A DNA stretch of 64,000 nt from Sediminibacterium sp. (GCF_019264485.1 NZ_JAHVAA010000015.1:62001-126000); one strand, 5' to 3'; positions 57,285 to 64,000 are shown, counted from the first letter of the stretch. Notes: generated from the sequence alone by a model not told the origin. Numbers and translations: made by a program.

Positions 57285-57422
57285 TTAGGCTGCTTTTTTT
57301 AGTTTAGCCCAGAAGTGCCAAACTGTTTTTCCCTTTGGTGGTGGTATTTTCTTACCTTTGACAGTAATAAACTTTGAAAATACCTCTACCTTGCCTTCGT
57401 GATTTACTTTTCTTAGTGCCAC
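57285..57422 (-). CDS. Element passenger: 45-residue basic protein with GTG start
   Basis: A minus-strand frame from GTG 57422 to TAA 57285-57287 encodes VALRKVNHEGKVEVFSKF and continues ITVKGKKIPPPKGKTVWHF to an AKLKKAA end. An in-frame stop lies just upstream of the GTG, so the frame is fully bounded. The sequence has the Lys/aromatic alternation and the ITVKGK turn seen in small single-domain Bacteroidota proteins. It is too short for automatic length filters. Function unknown. Confidence 0.5.
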   Translation of the reverse strand: MALRKVNHEGKVEVFSKFITVKGKKIPPPKGKTVWHFWAKLKKAA

Positions 57423-57534
57423 GTTGTTTAGGTTTAGAAGTTATTTAATGACCAACGTTTTAAGTGCAATGGTCTTTTACACTATCCCCGATTGGCGGCA
57501 ACCTTTCAGGGATTTCTTTTTTATACATATAAAT

Positions 57535-57684
57535 ATGGCAAAAGCATCTAAGAAATTAACTCCAATGGAAAAACTTACCGCTGGGTATGAAAAATTCATA
57601 GAGGGTAAGAAAACAACAAGCAAAGGGAAAAAGGTCTTTGAAAAAACTATCAAAGCAGCCTCTAAGCCACATGGCTCAAAATAG
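57535..57684 (+). CDS. Element passenger: 49-residue basic helical protein
   Basis: A start at MAKASKKLTPMEKLTAGYEK gives a 49-residue Lys-rich protein predicted to be one or two amphipathic helices, ending KPHGSK. A longer frame to 57424 adds unlikely residues. The last 23 bases overlap the 3' end of the convergent transposase gene. The charge suggests nucleic-acid or ribosome binding, but that is only an inference. No family recognised. Confidence 0.55.
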   Translation: MAKASKKLTPMEKLTAGYEKFIEGKKTTSKGKKVFEKTIKAASKPHGSK

Positions 57685-58543
57685 TATCAAACATTATATC
57701 TTGCTTGTCCTTATTCATTAATCTGAAAGCTACCTCATCGGCATAAAGCTGAAGATATTTGACCGAAACGTGTATATGCGTTCCTTTGATAGTTCTCTTT
57801 AAATTACTCCAAGCGTTTTCTATTCCGTTGGTGTGAAACTCACCCCTTTTAAATTCGTTCTGTAAGTGATTAATAACCTCATGTTTCAGGTAATTAATGT
57901 CTAAGCCTTTATAGCCTAAATGGCTATCCGTTACAAGTATTGCGGAGGGGTCAACGTGTTTTCTTACTCTCTCTTTAAATGTTTTGGTATCGTCCATTAC
58001 TTCAAAGATTACTTTCTTATCATCAGTAACAAATCCCATTACTCCGGCTTTGTTGTCGTTCCTTGTTCCATCTTCGTTGTAATATGTTGCTCTTTTCTTG
58101 CTATGCATATTATCAAACTTCATCCCAAAATAACTTTCATCTACCTGCACTTTGCCAGTCAATTTGCCGAGCCTGTTATTAGCCATAAGTATTTTAATTT
58201 GATGGCTCATTCTTAGTGCTGTTTTGTAGCAAACATTCAATTGCCTTTCCAGTTCTTTCGCAGCAACACCGTTGCGTGTTGTTGTTTGCAGAAAAATTGC
58301 ATAAAACCAATAGGTTAATGGTGTAGTTGTTTTTTCAAAAACTGTGTCTTTTGTGGGATACACTTGTTGACTGCAATTAGGGCATTGATAAGACCTTCTA
58401 TTCTTAACCCTTGTAAACTCTTTAGTGCTTTCACACTTAGGGCAAATAAGCCCTTTAAAACGTAACTGGAATATCTTGTCTAAGCAAGCATCATCATTAG
58501 GATAGTCGGTTCTAAATTGATCTATCGTGTAGCGTAATGTCAT
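57662..58543 (-). CDS. IS1595-family transposase
   Basis: A 293-residue transposase read from MTLRYTIDQFRTDYPND. The longer frame to 58705 is a translation of the predicted RNA and is rejected. An N-terminal zinc ribbon (Cys34, Cys37, Cys54, Cys57 in CPKCEST and YQCPNCSQQ) is followed by the DDE core: Asp135 in QVDESYFG, Asp206 in LVTDSHLGY, and Glu242 in NGIENAWSNLKR. The HTNGIENAWSNLKR ending is diagnostic of IS1595/ISXO2-type enzymes. All catalytic residues are present, so it is probably active. Confidence 0.93.
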   Translation of the reverse strand: MTLRYTIDQFRTDYPNDDACLDKIFQLRFKGLICPKCESTKEFTRVKNRRSYQCPNCSQQVYPTKDTVFEKTTTPLTYWFYAIFLQTTTRNGVAAKELERQLNVCYKTALRMSHQIKILMANNRLGKLTGKVQVDESYFGMKFDNMHSKKRATYYNEDGTRNDNKAGVMGFVTDDKKVIFEVMDDTKTFKERVRKHVDPSAILVTDSHLGYKGLDINYLKHEVINHLQNEFKRGEFHTNGIENAWSNLKRTIKGTHIHVSVKYLQLYADEVAFRLMNKDKQDIMFDTILSHVA

Positions 58544-58568
58544 AGTAGTAAAATTTAACCGTCTTTTG

Positions 58569-58609
58569 TTGCTTTTACAGTATCTTTTACTACCTTTGTA
58601 TAGTAAAAG
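58569..58609 (+). promoter_or_regulatory. Plus-strand promoter with overlapping 9-bp palindrome
   Basis: TTG (58569-58571), 19 bases and TACCTTTG (58591-58598) form a full housekeeping promoter in the plus direction, identical in elements and spacing to those of rplK and rpoB. CTTTTACTA (58584-58592) and TAGTAAAAG (58601-58609) are a perfect inverted repeat straddling the -7 box and the start site, a probable operator. It lies 26 to 66 bases upstream of the divergent transposase ATG. Confidence 0.75.
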
Positions 58610-58742
58610 TGTGGAGAATAACGGATTCGAACCGTTCAGGGAGGTTCTCAAAGCGCCCCTGCCGTACCCACGGATTCCCCTATTTTTATTGAACTCATAA
58701 GCCACTCACAGTCGCCGCCAAAGCAAGTGAGTGGTTTTTTTT
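58604..58742 (+). ncRNA. Predicted non-coding RNA with a tRNA-like four-way junction
   Basis: The promoter at 58569-58598 would start an RNA near 58604, and a strong terminator (CCACTCAC 58702-58709, GTGAGTGG 58727-58734, then eight T) ends it, about 138 bases. No coding frame is seen. Bases 58613-58680 fold as four directly abutting stems: 7-bp outer (58613-58619 with 58674-58680), AACGG/CCGTT with a 7-base loop, CAGGG/CCCTG with a 15-base loop, and CCGT/ACGG with a 4-base loop. On the complementary strand the outer stem has a G-U where the plus strand has A-C, and the T-arm reads like a true tRNA (GGTTCGAATCC), so the functional strand is not certain. Confidence 0.6.
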
Positions 58743-59205
58743 ATTTCATGCTGAACTTGGTATCAAAACCAGTTTCAACGTGCTTTTTGAATAGTGCCTT
58801 ATCATCATTTTCTTTACTGTTTATACTTAATACGGTGGATATATTCTTAGCCGCTTTTACCTTATCTGCGTTCAATTTTGGGTCTAAGGCAAGTATTGCA
58901 TCTATAATTTGACGCGAAGTCAACGGGTTTGGGCTATTCTTTAAGACAAAAGCTATCTTCCCGATATTAGTAGAGCCTTGCGGGTAATCGGTATTAGTTG
59001 TAGCCGGTTGCTCTACCTGTACTACCGATTTTGAGTAAACTGGCTCTTTTGGTGTTTTGCCCAATAGCTTGCTTATCATAGCTTCAATCTGTCTTTCTTT
59101 TACGTCAATCGAATTACGTTGCTCTCTTAATGCAACCAGCTTGTTATGGTAGAACTCTAACAGTTCGGGGGTTTCATTTTCGGTTACTGTAATGTCTATT
59201 GTCAT
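58741..59205 (-). CDS. Element passenger: coiled-coil plus winged-helix-like protein 1
   Basis: A 154-residue soluble protein. Residues of about 10-50 form a charged coiled coil (LEFYHNKLVALREQRNSIDVKERQIEAM, in parts), then a Gln/Thr-rich linker (VVQVEQPATTNTDYPQG). A C-terminal winged-helix-like domain (IGKIAFVLKNSPNPLTSRQIIDAIL, in parts) follows at about 80-154. The layout matches its neighbour at 59402-59905. The helix after PLTSRQIIDAI is HARE-HTH-like. Probably DNA-binding; function unknown. Confidence 0.65.
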   Translation of the reverse strand: MTIDITVTENETPELLEFYHNKLVALREQRNSIDVKERQIEAMISKLLGKTPKEPVYSKSVVQVEQPATTNTDYPQGSTNIGKIAFVLKNSPNPLTSRQIIDAILALDPKLNADKVKAAKNISTVLSINSKENDDKALFKKHVETGFDTKFSMK

Positions 59206-59239
59206 ATTTCTTCTTTTGTACCACGAAAATAATACCCAA

Positions 59240-59286
59240 TTCTATACAATCCAAATTTTATAGAAACAATTTCTACTAATTCTATA
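59240..59286. promoter_or_regulatory. Three TTCTATA sites upstream of passenger gene 58741-59205
   Basis: TTCTATA (59240-59246), TATAGAA (59259-59265) and TTCTATA (59280-59286) are spaced about 20 bases apart, i.e. on one helical face, within 80 bases of the ATG. A fourth TTCTATA lies at 59399-59405 at the end of the upstream gene. They may be operator sites. Confidence 0.4.
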
Positions 59287-59306
59287 ATAATTTTCAACCA
59301 AGGGAA

Positions 59307-59331
59307 TAAAAAAAGCCTCAAAAGGAGGCTT
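59307..59331 (-). terminator. Terminator after passenger gene 59402-59905
   Basis: On the minus strand AAGCCTC and GAGGCTT pair around a TTTT-containing loop, followed by seven T. It separates the two winged-helix genes into two transcripts. Confidence 0.8.
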
Positions 59332-59401
59332 AAAAATAGCTTAAAACGTCTTGTGGTCATTTTATATCGGGGTTAATACATGTTTATATATTTAATATGT
59401 T

Positions 59402-59905
59402 CTATATAAACTCTATGGTATCGGGCTTATATAATTGGTCGAAGCCATAGAATTTGTATTTATCCATCAAATTACCATCAGCATTAAGCCATTCAGTTTT
59501 CACCCAATACAACCCTCTATCTGAAGTTTTAGGGCGCAATAATTTGATAGCATTGTGTTTGTTAAGGGTTCTTAGGGATTCTCGAACGCTATAAAGTGAG
59601 CCTGTCAACTCTTTATATTTATCCTGAATATCCTTTAGTTTACACGCAAACCCAATCATATCAATGATTGCAAGGATTTGAAACTTCATCTCTGCTTTGT
59701 ATGGGAATATTTCAGGTTGTGGTGCTGTTAATAACTCTGCATTATTCGTATCTTCAATAACAGGCGTTTGAGTTAATGAAAAACTGTTAGATTTTATCTT
59801 TTTTATCAGCTTTTCAACCTCTGTTAGCTTACTGGATAATTCGTCTCTATCACGATATAATCCTTTGAGAATTAACTCTTTCTCTTGTGTGTCTTGTGTT
59901 GTCAT
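59402..59905 (-). CDS. Element passenger: coiled-coil plus winged-helix-like protein 2
   Basis: A 167-residue soluble protein. An N-terminal coiled coil (LYRDRDELSSKLTEVEKLIKKI) is followed by a polar linker (TQTPVIEDTNNAELLTAPQP). A winged-helix-like domain at about 70-150 (MKFQILAIIDMIGFACKLKDIQ, in parts; then YSVRESLRTLNKHNAIKLLRPKTSDRGLYWVKTEWL) has the helix-helix-wing ending in an RGLYWV strand. Same architecture as the neighbour at 58741-59205 but little sequence identity by eye. It is the gene nearest the right end of the element. Function unknown. Confidence 0.65.
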   Translation of the reverse strand: MTTQDTQEKELILKGLYRDRDELSSKLTEVEKLIKKIKSNSFSLTQTPVIEDTNNAELLTAPQPEIFPYKAEMKFQILAIIDMIGFACKLKDIQDKYKELTGSLYSVRESLRTLNKHNAIKLLRPKTSDRGLYWVKTEWLNADGNLMDKYKFYGFDQLYKPDTIEFI

Positions 59906-60011
59906 AACTATGTGTTTCTATTAAGTTACAACAGCCACCTAAACAAACCAAACAGCACCTAACAATCTAAGGTGTTTAGAGGTGTGTTTGTGTTCTGACT
60001 ACATATGTGCC

Positions 60012-60035
60012 GATGTTTCTCTGTTCTTCTGTTTC
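60012..60035. repeat. Right target duplication and right arm of the interrupted inverted repeat
   Basis: GATGTTTC at 60012-60019 is the right 8-bp duplication. The 24 bases 60012-60035 are the exact complement of 56905-56928. The arm ends at the base before the RDD gene stop. Confidence 0.92.
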
Positions 60036-60413
60036 CTATTTCTCCACCACTTCCGTTCCGCTCACCCAATCGTGCAGGGGTTTACCGAGGAAAGGGATGA
60101 AAAAGAGGTCTATGATGGTTACACGGACGGCACTTCGGAGCAGTATTCTCCAAACAGCGGCTCTTCCCCCCTGTTTGTTCACCACTTTGGTATAGCTGAA
60201 CCATTTGGCAGGTGTTCGCTGGAAAACAATCTCAAAAAAACTATAGTAGATAAACATCATCCCGAAAAATATCCACCCGAAATTAAGATACGGGTATCCC
60301 CAATACCGTACCTGAAACATCCAAAACTTATTAAATGCAAATGCCAGGATGAAGATGATCAGGGTGTCGATAAAGAAATTCAATATTCGGGTGCCTTCGC
60401 CTACTTTTCGCAT
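60036..60413 (-). CDS. RDD-family membrane protein
   Basis: A 125-residue protein with three hydrophobic helices (about 11-33, 45-65 and 93-112). The RDD pattern is visible as TRILNFFIDTLIIFI (the Arg-x3-Asp element) and RTPAKWFSYTKVVNKQGG. The family is widespread with no settled function; some members transport or regulate ions. Before the mobile element inserted, this gene and hscA were separated by only about 200 bases in the same direction. Confidence 0.85.
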   Translation of the reverse strand: MRKVGEGTRILNFFIDTLIIFILAFAFNKFWMFQVRYWGYPYLNFGWIFFGMMFIYYSFFEIVFQRTPAKWFSYTKVVNKQGGRAAVWRILLRSAVRVTIIDLFFIPFLGKPLHDWVSGTEVVEK

Positions 60414-60425
60414 GGGGCAAAATTA

Positions 60426-60520
60426 GTGAATGGTGAATCGTGAATGGTCAATAGTTGGCTGACATTTTAAAAAAAGATTCATCCTCCATCATTCACCATT
60501 GACCATTCCCCATTCACTAT
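60426..60520. repeat. Word-type inverted repeat (GTGAATGGT family) between divergent RDD gene and tyrS
   Basis: The arm at 60426-60454 (GTGAATGGTGAATCGTGAAT...) is largely complementary to 60490-60520 (CATTCACCATTGACCATTCC...). The right arm ends inside the tyrS -7 box. It lies upstream of both genes. Confidence 0.85.
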
Positions 60521-60525
60521 CTTTG
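60518..60525 (+). promoter_or_regulatory. tyrS promoter -7 element
   Basis: TATCTTTG followed by GCC, 16 bases before the ATG. A TTG 16 bases upstream is closer than the usual 19, so the -33 element is weak. The word repeat forms the upstream part of this promoter. Confidence 0.6.
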
Positions 60526-60541
60526 CCGCAAACAAAAAGCA

Positions 60542-61825
60542 ATGACCCTAATAGAAGAGCTGCGCTGGAGAGGGATGATTCAGGATATCATGCCCGGAAC
60601 GGAAGAATTACTGAACAAGGAAATGGTTTCAGGATATATTGGTTTTGATCCTACGTCTGACAGTTTGCATATTGGCAGCCTGGTTCCTATATTATTACTG
60701 GTTCATTTACAGCGGGCCGGACATAAACCCATGGCCCTCGTGGGTGGTGCTACAGGTATGATTGGCGACCCCACCGGCAAAAGCGAAGAACGTAATCTTT
60801 TGAGTGAAGAGATACTGGCTTTTAATCAGGATGGCGTTCGCAAACAATTAGAGAAATTCCTCGATTTCGACCCTTCCAAACCCAATGCAGCAGAAATGCT
60901 GAATAATTACGACTGGTTCAAAGGCATCAGTTTCCTGAACTTTATTCGTGATGCCGGCAAACATATTACCGTGAACTATATGATGGCCAAAGACAGTGTG
61001 AAGAAAAGACTTGAGGGCGATACAGGCATGAGTTTTACCGAATTCACTTACCAGTTGATTCAGGGCTATGATTTCTACTGGCTCTACCAAAACAAAAACT
61101 GCAAACTGCAAATGGGTGGCAGCGACCAGTGGGGCAATATTACCACCGGCACCGAACTCATCCGCAGAAAAGCGGGTGGTGAGGCATTTGCCTTTACCTG
61201 TCCGTTGATCAGAAAATCGGATGGTGGTAAGTTTGGCAAGACCGAAAAGGGAAATGTATGGCTTGACCCTAAAAAAACATCCCCTTACCAGTTCTACCAG
61301 TTCTGGCTGAATGCCAGTGATGAGGATGCCAAAACCTGGATCAAAATATTTACGCTCCTACCTGTTGCAGAAATAGATGCCCTCATCAAAACACATGATG
61401 AAGCTCCCCATCAGCGAGCTTTGCAGAAAAAACTGGCCGAAGAACTCACCTGTTTTGTGCACAGCCGTGCCGACTACGATTTTGCGGTTAAAGCATCCGA
61501 TATTCTCTTTGGCAATGCCACTACCGAATTATTACAAAGTTTGAGTGAGGAACAATTATTACAGGTACTGGAAGGTGTACCCACCGTTGAAATCAACAAA
61601 TCACAACTGGAAGCCGGTTATGATCTTATCGGTTTTCTGGCTGAAGCAGAGATATTCCCCAGCAAAGGCGAAGCCCGTAAAATGTGGCAGTCTGGGGGCG
61701 TTGGACTGAATAAAGAAAAGATTTCTCCCGATAAAACCACCCTTACGCATACCGACCTGCTTCAGGGAAAATATTTACTGATTCAGAAGGGGAAGAAGAA
61801 TTATTATTTGGTGGTGGCGAGATGA
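60542..61825 (+). CDS. tyrS: Tyrosyl-tRNA synthetase
   Basis: A 427-residue class I synthetase of the bacterial TyrRS-1 type. The HIGH-like motif is LHIGS (about 42-46). The tyrosine and tRNA region shows GGSDQWGN and the KMSKS loop is KFGKT. A C-terminal S4-like domain follows (about 360-427, [22 protein letters not shown]). No T-box leader is seen, and the leader is only about 10 bases. Its stop opens the word repeat at 61824-61963. Confidence 0.97.
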   Translation: MTLIEELRWRGMIQDIMPGTEELLNKEMVSGYIGFDPTSDSLHIGSLVPILLLVHLQRAGHKPMALVGGATGMIGDPTGKSEERNLLSEEILAFNQDGVRKQLEKFLDFDPSKPNAAEMLNNYDWFKGISFLNFIRDAGKHITVNYMMAKDSVKKRLEGDTGMSFTEFTYQLIQGYDFYWLYQNKNCKLQMGGSDQWGNITTGTELIRRKAGGEAFAFTCPLIRKSDGGKFGKTEKGNVWLDPKKTSPYQFYQFWLNASDEDAKTWIKIFTLLPVAEIDALIKTHDEAPHQRALQKKLAEELTCFVHSRADYDFAVKASDILFGNATTELLQSLSEEQLLQVLEGVPTVEINKSQLEAGYDLIGFLAEAEIFPSKGEARKMWQSGGVGLNKEKISPDKTTLTHTDLLQGKYLLIQKGKKNYYLVVAR

Positions 61826-61963
61826 GTGAGTAGTCAGTAGTGAGTAGTGAGTGAAGAACAAGATATTTACTTGGTTTTATTGGCGGCGAGCCTGTGCTTT
61901 TTAAAAGTATGGCTTTATAAATTATTAAAATTACTCACTACTCACTACAGACTACTCACCATC
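61824..61963. repeat. Word-type inverted repeat (AGTGAGTAGT family) between tyrS and the hydrolase gene
   Basis: Arms at 61824-61855 and 61931-61963 are built of GTGAGTAGT and ACTCACTACT words around a loop of about 75 bases. Both genes read rightward, so downstream transcription may have to pass it. Confidence 0.8.
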
Positions 61964-61968
61964 TGACT

Positions 61969-62610
61969 ATGAAAATCTATTTCCTTTCCGGTCTTGGGGC
62001 TGATGAGTCTGTTTTTAGCGCATTGCATTTGCCGGGGGTAGACAGGGTTTACCTGAACTGGATGGAGCCGCTGCCGAAAGAAACCATAGAAGCCTATGCA
62101 CAACGGATGGCTGACCGGATTACAGAACCCAATCCTATTATCATTGGTCTTTCTTTTGGCGGTATGATGGCGATGGAAATTGCCAAACTTATTCCTGTTA
62201 AACAGTTGATACTTATATCGAGTGCCAAAACACGTAAAGAACTTCCAACCTATTTTGCTGCATGCATTTATATTCCGCTGCATAAATTATTGCCTTTACA
62301 GGCAGTGGCATACAGCAATACATTAATGGGTTTCTTTTTTGGGGTGAGAACTGCTACACAAAAAGAGCAGTTGAAAAATATTATCCGCAATACCACCAAA
62401 GGATTTAATCAATGGGCCATCAACGTTTTGGTAAACTGGAAGAACCAACAGATCAATGCACCCGTATTTCATATTCATGGTAATGCTGATAAGCTGCTAC
62501 CCCTGTCTTTTGTACGTCCAGATATTATTATTGAAGGAGGCAATCATTTTATGATCATGCAGAAAGCAAAGGAAATTTCAGCGCATATTCAGCAGGTGCT
62601 CTTAAAGTAA
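61969..62610 (+). CDS. Alpha/beta hydrolase
   Basis: A 213-residue hydrolase without a signal peptide. The oxyanion region FLSGLGADESVF, the nucleophile elbow GLSFGGMMAME (Ser), the acid on HIHGNADKLLP and the His of EGGNHFMIM form the triad. It is small and lacks a large lid. Its substrate is unknown; the short form resembles thioesterase- or esterase-type family members. Confidence 0.85.
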   Translation: MKIYFLSGLGADESVFSALHLPGVDRVYLNWMEPLPKETIEAYAQRMADRITEPNPIIIGLSFGGMMAMEIAKLIPVKQLILISSAKTRKELPTYFAACIYIPLHKLLPLQAVAYSNTLMGFFFGVRTATQKEQLKNIIRNTTKGFNQWAINVLVNWKNQQINAPVFHIHGNADKLLPLSFVRPDIIIEGGNHFMIMQKAKEISAHIQQVLLK

Positions 62611-62612
62611 TG

Positions 62613-62702
62613 AGTCCGGGAGACCGGAAGTCGGAAAGACCGAAAGAGAATGGCCCCGATGAAATTGTCTTCCGGACTTTCGGTCTCCCGGTCTTTCGGA
62701 CT
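62613..62702. repeat. Word-type inverted repeat (GGAGACCGGAAGTCGG family) between convergent hydrolase genes
   Basis: The arm 62613-62647 (AGTCCGGGAGACCGGAAGTC...) is complementary with few gaps to 62669-62702 (...CTCCCGGTCTTTCGGACT). It begins 2 bases after the left gene's stop. Confidence 0.85.
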
Positions 62703-62735
62703 ATTTTGCCACTGAATGCACAGAGGAGCACAGAA

Positions 62736-63695
62736 TTATTGTTTGTTTGAGTTAATGCTTCTCCAGAACTGACGAATGGCTCTTAGTTCAGCATCAATAT
62801 TATCTGTCATAGTAGAATGACCTGCGTCCATAATCTCCACAAAAGATGAAACCGGTACGAGACTTTGATAGTACATAACCGTTGCAGGCCGTGCCGCATC
62901 GTATTCACCTGCCGTAAACAACACAGGAATTTTCAGCTTATTCAGGTCTGCTGTGCGGTCATAGTTTTTCAGGTTACCTGTTGCCACAAATTCTTCCGGC
63001 CCCCACATATGTCTGTACACGTTGAGCGCCTGATGGTGCTGAGAACTATCTACATAAGGTGAGAGTGGCTGTTTGCGGTTATAAAAACTGTTATAGTAAA
63101 GTGTCAATGCGGTGGCGAGTTGTAAAGAATCTGTCTTTGCTCCTTTAGCCATTGCTTCGAGGGTATTGCGTATACTATCGGGTAATGATTGCATGAGTAT
63201 GGCAGCATCTTCTACCCAGGTTTTTGTACGTATACATGGACTTGCCAACACCACAGACCTGATGTTCTCCGGATGTTGCAAATAAAAATCCATCGCCAGC
63301 ATGGTACCAAAGGAATGACCGTAGAGATCGTACTCCTTTATGTTCAGGTGTTGTAATAATGCAGTTACCTGATCAACATGGTGCTGCATATTCATCAAAC
63401 TGGTATCGGTAATTTTATCGGAACGTCCGCAACCTAATTGATCGAAGATGATGACGGGACGATCTTTTGCAATAGAATCGGCCAATGCTGTAAGATAATA
63501 ACTGGTAAAACCGGGACCGCCATGTAACATGAGCAGTGGTATTTCACCCCCCTTACCTACAACTCGATACCATATTTTTCCCCCTTTTACATCGAGGTAG
63601 CCGGTACGCGGGTTTAATGTTTTAAATCCTTCTGAGGTACAGCTAAATTGCAAAATCATAAGTGCTGCGAGAAAGAAGAGAATTTCTTTTTTCAT
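62736..63695 (-). CDS. Proline iminopeptidase-like alpha/beta hydrolase lipoprotein
   Basis: A 319-residue protein read from MKKEILFFLAALMILQFSC, whose lipobox (LQFSC) predicts membrane anchoring. The oxyanion LLMLHGGPGFTSYYL, the DQLGCGRSD segment and the nucleophile YGHSFGTMLAMDFYL match peptidase family S33 (prolyl aminopeptidase type). The acid lies in FTAGEYDAARP and the His in DAGHSTMTD. It would release N-terminal proline or act as a related amidase outside the inner membrane; the substrate is inferred from family only. Confidence 0.88.
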   Translation of the reverse strand: MKKEILFFLAALMILQFSCTSEGFKTLNPRTGYLDVKGGKIWYRVVGKGGEIPLLMLHGGPGFTSYYLTALADSIAKDRPVIIFDQLGCGRSDKITDTSLMNMQHHVDQVTALLQHLNIKEYDLYGHSFGTMLAMDFYLQHPENIRSVVLASPCIRTKTWVEDAAILMQSLPDSIRNTLEAMAKGAKTDSLQLATALTLYYNSFYNRKQPLSPYVDSSQHHQALNVYRHMWGPEEFVATGNLKNYDRTADLNKLKIPVLFTAGEYDAARPATVMYYQSLVPVSSFVEIMDAGHSTMTDNIDAELRAIRQFWRSINSNKQ

Positions 63696-63744
63696 GGTGT
63701 ATGCGCATAAATTATACAGATCCAAAATTCCAACTCACTACTGA

Positions 63745-64000
63745 CTACTCACCACTCACTTTCTTAATCACTTTCCACATCGCTTCCGCCACCACTTTGT
63801 TTCCTTCATCGTTCAGGTGCACGCGATCGTAGGTAAGTATTTTTGAATCCAGGTTATTGGGATTATTTGCTTTGCTGTAGTTAAGAAAGATAGAACGCAG
63901 ATCAACCAGAGGCAATTGATTGTCTGTCGAGAATTTCCTGATCCAGTTACTGTAATGATTGAGTTCTCCATCCTGCGGATTACTACTGTCATGTCTTTCA
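63745..64000 (-). CDS. SGNH/GDSL hydrolase, C-terminal part (partial)
   Basis: The last 85 codons of a minus-strand gene that begins beyond the window. The DxxH catalytic pair is visible in YDRVHLNDEGNKVVAEAMW, preceded by LPLVDLRSIFLNYSKA, as in SGNH-type esterases or sialic-acid-esterase-like enzymes. The final codons (VSGE and TAG) are read from GTGAGTGGTGAGTAG, i.e. from a word repeat of the AGTGAGTAGT family (63733-63760), so the word element has extended into the coding end. Confidence 0.8.
   Translation of the reverse strand, partial: ERHDSSNPQDGELNHYSNWIRKFSTDNQLPLVDLRSIFLNYSKANNPNNLDSKILTYDRVHLNDEGNKVVAEAMWKVIKKVSGE

Larger units (their letters stand above)
56958..60011. mobile_element. 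IS1595-family transposable element with passenger genes, 3,054 bp
   Basis: Both ends are defined. The left end reads GGCATATGTGTAGCCA, and the right end, read inward, GGCACATATGTAGTCA; about 18 of the first 23 bases match as an inverted repeat. The element is flanked by GATGTTTC at 56950-56957 and at 60012-60019, an 8-bp duplication as known for the IS1595 family. Deleting the element and one copy restores a perfect hairpin with a 24-bp stem. Inside are a DDE transposase, five small genes of unknown function and one predicted non-coding RNA. The intact duplication suggests a fairly recent insertion. Confidence 0.92.

Noticed and set aside
58612..58680. A genuine tRNA or tmRNA acceptor domain on the minus strand
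   Set aside because: The T-arm and acceptor fit, but D-arm and anticodon arm are not canonical (4-base and 15-base loops, no T8), no tag frame exists, and the promoter and terminator point the other way. Kept as tRNA-like only.
58544..58705. N-terminal extension of the transposase by 54 codons
   Set aside because: It translates the cloverleaf region and terminator; IS1595 transposases begin with the short segment before the zinc ribbon, which fits the ATG at 58543.

Overview
The window looks like a chromosomal segment of a Bacteroidota bacterium, most likely of the Chitinophagales (Chitinophagaceae type). Supporting signs are promoters of the TTTG-N19-TAnnTTTG type in place of E. coli-type -35/-10 boxes, almost no Shine-Dalgarno sites, a CarboxypepD_reg/plug/OMP_b-brl_3 outer-membrane protein, a DUF4369-TlpA thioredoxin, a fused HisIE, LytTR two-component genes, and the tRNA-Thr/Tyr/Gly/Thr-tuf-tRNA-Trp-secE-nusG order. 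No taxonomic search could be run. Layout: 1-4300 holds the end of an Fe-S oxidoreductase gene and a few conserved or housekeeping genes. 4377-15224 is a leftward trp-his supraoperon (trpE-G-D-C-F-B-A-hisH-hisA-hisF-hisIE-tlpA). It is preceded by a leader peptide gene with three consecutive Trp codons and a rho-independent attenuator. 15271-23120 holds an amidohydrolase operon, ispD, an isoaspartyl peptidase, an hldE-type kinase with an amino-acid permease, and an OmpH/Skp-like gene. 23385-31590 is rpoBC with its own strong promoter. 32045-39220 is accessory: M13 peptidase, cupin lipoprotein, orphan HigA with a palindromic operator, a subclass B1 metallo-beta-lactamase and a secreted glutaminase-like protein. 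39372-41707 is rplKAJL with its own promoter and terminator. 42006-48414 is a second accessory block (DUF4920, serine hydrolase, LytTR sensor/regulator pair, DUF3703, YqgE, VOC, ExbD-like). 48507-53754 is nusG-secE-tRNA-Trp-tuf-tRNAs, hpf, xer and rpsU, all leftward. 53912-56831 holds ribE and hscA. 56958-60011 is a complete mobile element. 60036-64000 holds an RDD protein, tyrS, two alpha/beta hydrolases and the end of an SGNH hydrolase. The usually continuous secE-nusG-rplKAJL-rpoBC block is therefore cut into three pieces. Each piece has its own terminator and/or promoter, and two accessory blocks lie between them. Two features stand out. First, a 3,054-bp IS1595-family element has 8-bp target duplications and about 23-bp imperfect terminal repeats. 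It carries a transposase, five small passenger genes, and a predicted promoter-to-terminator non-coding RNA whose start folds as a junction of four directly abutting stems, like a tRNA cloverleaf. It interrupts a perfect 24-bp inverted repeat. Second, almost every intergenic region carries a long inverted repeat built from short tandem words (for example AGCTAGCAGCTAGTAGC or GAAAATTTG). These occur not only between convergent genes but also inside rpoB-rpoC, between rplJ and rplL, and between divergent genes, so they cannot all be terminators.
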